Of a stretch of 64,000 nucleotides of DNA, positions 62,777 through 64,000 are shown in pieces. Source of the DNA: Desmonostoc geniculatum HA4340-LM1 (GTDB taxonomy: Bacteria; Cyanobacteriota; Cyanobacteriia; Cyanobacteriales; Nostocaceae). A program made the translations under genes and the position numbers. The stretch spans positions 1-64,000 of the forward strand of contig JAHHHB010000020.1 of the NCBI GenBank assembly GCA_019359545.1. The letters are read 5' to 3'. The stretch's first letter is position 1. Every line of letters starts with the position of its first letter. A model generated the notes under the pieces. The model was not told where the DNA came from, searched no databases, and saw nothing but the letters and a program-made list of their open reading frames with translations.

Positions 62777-64000
62777 ATGCCTGCGCCCACTATCAACCCT
62801 ACTATCACTGCCTTTCCTTTGACTGCTGTAGTCGGTCAAGAAGCGATTAAATTAGCTCTGCTGTTAGCAGCCGTCGATCCGGGGTTGGGGGGAGTGGCGA
62901 TCGCAGGTCGTCGCGGTACGGCAAAATCTGTGATGGCTCGTGCTATCCACGCTCTACTACCGCCCATCGAAGTTGTCAAAGGTTCTATCAGTAATTGTGA
63001 CCCCAATCACCCAGAAGAATGGGACGATCAACTTTTGGCGGAGTACGCAGACAAAGACATTCAAGATGTTCCCGTCGAAATTATTCCCGCGCCTTTTTTG
63101 CAAATTCCTCTAGGTATCACAGAAGACAGGCTCCTGGGTTCCGTAGACGTTGAAAAGTCGGTAAAGCAAGGTGATACGATTTTTCAGCCGGGTTTACTTG
63201 CTACAGCCAACCGTGGTGTACTGTACGTAGATGAAATTAATTTATTAGATGACCAAATATCAAATCAGCTACTAACAGTATTATCTGAGGGACGTAACCA
63301 GATTGAACGGGAAGGGATTAGTTTTCAGCATCCGTGTAAATCCCTATTTATTGCCACCTACAACCCAGAAGAGGGAGCATTAAGGGAACATTTACTAGAT
63401 AGAATTGCGATCGCTCTTTCTGCTGACGGTGTACTGGGCTTAGATCAAAGAGTAGCAGCAGTAGAGGTGGCGATCGCCTACTCCCAATCTCCCCAAGAGT
63501 TTCTTTTGCAGTACAGTGAAGACCTAGACGCCCTGAAAACCCAAATTATCTTGGCACGGGAATGGCTCAAGGATGTCTGCATTACCCAAGAACAAATCGC
63601 CTACCTGGTGAATGAAGCAATTCGCGGCGGAGTTCAGGGACATCGCGCCGAGTTATTTGCCACGCGGGTTGCCAAAGCAGCTGCGGCTTTGGAGGGACGC
63701 ACAACAGTCAATGCTGAAGACTTGCGTCGTGCTGTGGAATTGGTGATTGTACCACGGGCAACAATCGTGCAGACACCACCACCAGAACAAGCACCACCAC
63801 CGCCACCACCCCCACCTCAAAATCAACAAGAACCAGACGAATCAGAACAAGAAGAAGAACAAGAAGAACAGGAAGAACAACAACAAGAACCCCCCAGCAT
63901 CCCCGAAGAATTCATCTTTGATCCGGAAGGGGTAATTTTGGATGACAGCGTGCTTTATTTTACCCAAATGGCGAAGCGACAGGGTAAATCTGGTAGTCGC
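62777..64000 (+). CDS. chlD: Magnesium chelatase subunit D (partial, runs off right edge)
   Basis: The 408 codons present begin [20 protein letters not shown]. ChlD is the largest regulatory subunit of magnesium chelatase, which inserts Mg into protoporphyrin IX for chlorophyll. The AAA+ domain at about 14-320 has Walker A GRRGTAKS at 44-51, [11 protein letters not shown] as Walker B region, and [15 protein letters not shown] Pro-rich run (PPPPPPPP) and an acidic Gln/Glu-rich linker ([13 protein letters not shown]) follow at about 335-375, as expected between the AAA+ and von Willebrand A domains. [18 protein letters not shown] starts the next block. The vWA domain lies beyond the window. Confidence 0.95.
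   Translation, partial: MPAPTINPTITAFPLTAVVGQEAIKLALLLAAVDPGLGGVAIAGRRGTAKSVMARAIHALLPPIEVVKGSISNCDPNHPEEWDDQLLAEYADKDIQDVPVEIIPAPFLQIPLGITEDRLLGSVDVEKSVKQGDTIFQPGLLATANRGVLYVDEINLLDDQISNQLLTVLSEGRNQIEREGISFQHPCKSLFIATYNPEEGALREHLLDRIAIALSADGVLGLDQRVAAVEVAIAYSQSPQEFLLQYSEDLDALKTQIILAREWLKDVCITQEQIAYLVNEAIRGGVQGHRAELFATRVAKAAAALEGRTTVNAEDLRRAVELVIVPRATIVQTPPPEQAPPPPPPPPQNQQEPDESEQEEEQEEQEEQQQEPPSIPEEFIFDPEGVILDDSVLYFTQMAKRQGKSGSR

Noticed and set aside
63747-63935. Plus-strand frame rich in His and Lys
   Set aside because: It is a shifted frame of the Pro/Glu-rich linker of chlD.

Overview
The window looks like chromosome from a filamentous, probably heterocyst-forming cyanobacterium of the Nostoc/Anabaena group. 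The palindrome GCGATCGC (HIP1) recurs throughout. Heptanucleotide tandem repeats, miniature inverted-repeat elements and ~29-bp dispersed repeats fill the intergenic spaces. The gene content is cyanobacterial: magnesium chelatase ChlD, a CBS-CP12 fusion, sucrose-phosphate phosphatase, a carotenoid oxygenase, and a protein joining a Ser/Thr kinase to a histidine kinase. No rRNA, tRNA or CRISPR array was recognised.

Layout. 1-3.4 kb: a remnant conflict-type pair (trypco2-like protein plus the N-terminus of a CHAT protein, apparently cut by an IS630-like element at the left edge), a small hypothetical protein, a 21-bp iterated repeat array and a SnoaL-like protein. 3.7-6 kb: leuA and a NYN/LabA-like gene. 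6.7-9.1 kb: a CHASE2 Ser/Thr kinase. 9.2-15.2 kb: glutathione reductase, a short-chain dehydrogenase, a hypothetical protein, a ~146-bp tandem array of hairpin units, ExoD and a YegS-type lipid kinase. 15.7-20.8 kb: a CAP lipoprotein, hypothetical proteins, a coupled small protein/retropepsin-like protease pair, and a PadR regulator with a carotenoid oxygenase. 21.1-27.3 kb: a RelE relic, xseA, xseB (separated from xseA by a MITE and a Uma2 relic), a GNAT protein, spp overlapping ruvA, and bioF.

27.8-42.9 kb is a signalling island. It holds an Rcp-type response regulator, a 2036-codon Ser/Thr kinase-ATPase-GAF-PAS-histidine kinase, a REC-PAS-GGDEF-EAL protein and a 1680-residue hybrid histidine kinase. 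43.6-48.6 kb is a GldA/GldF/GldG/DUF4340 ABC transport operon into which a four-helix-bundle gene and short tandem repeats have been interposed. 48.9-55.1 kb: purU, an inactivated ISL3 element whose transposase is broken by 29-bp dispersed repeats, an orphan M41-like metallopeptidase, a diguanylate cyclase and a small heavy-metal-binding protein. 55.5-64 kb: alaS, a PIN-domain relic, the lipopolysaccharide export genes lptA-lptB-lptF, the CBS-CP12 protein and the start of chlD, which runs off the right edge.

The strongest unusual signals are the ~146-bp hairpin array (a possible multicopy small RNA locus), the 29-bp dispersed repeats that sit inside genes and supply codons or stops, the three-copy nested MITE family, the 21-bp repeat tract open in both strands, and several decayed toxin or conflict genes. 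No complete new defence system could be demonstrated.
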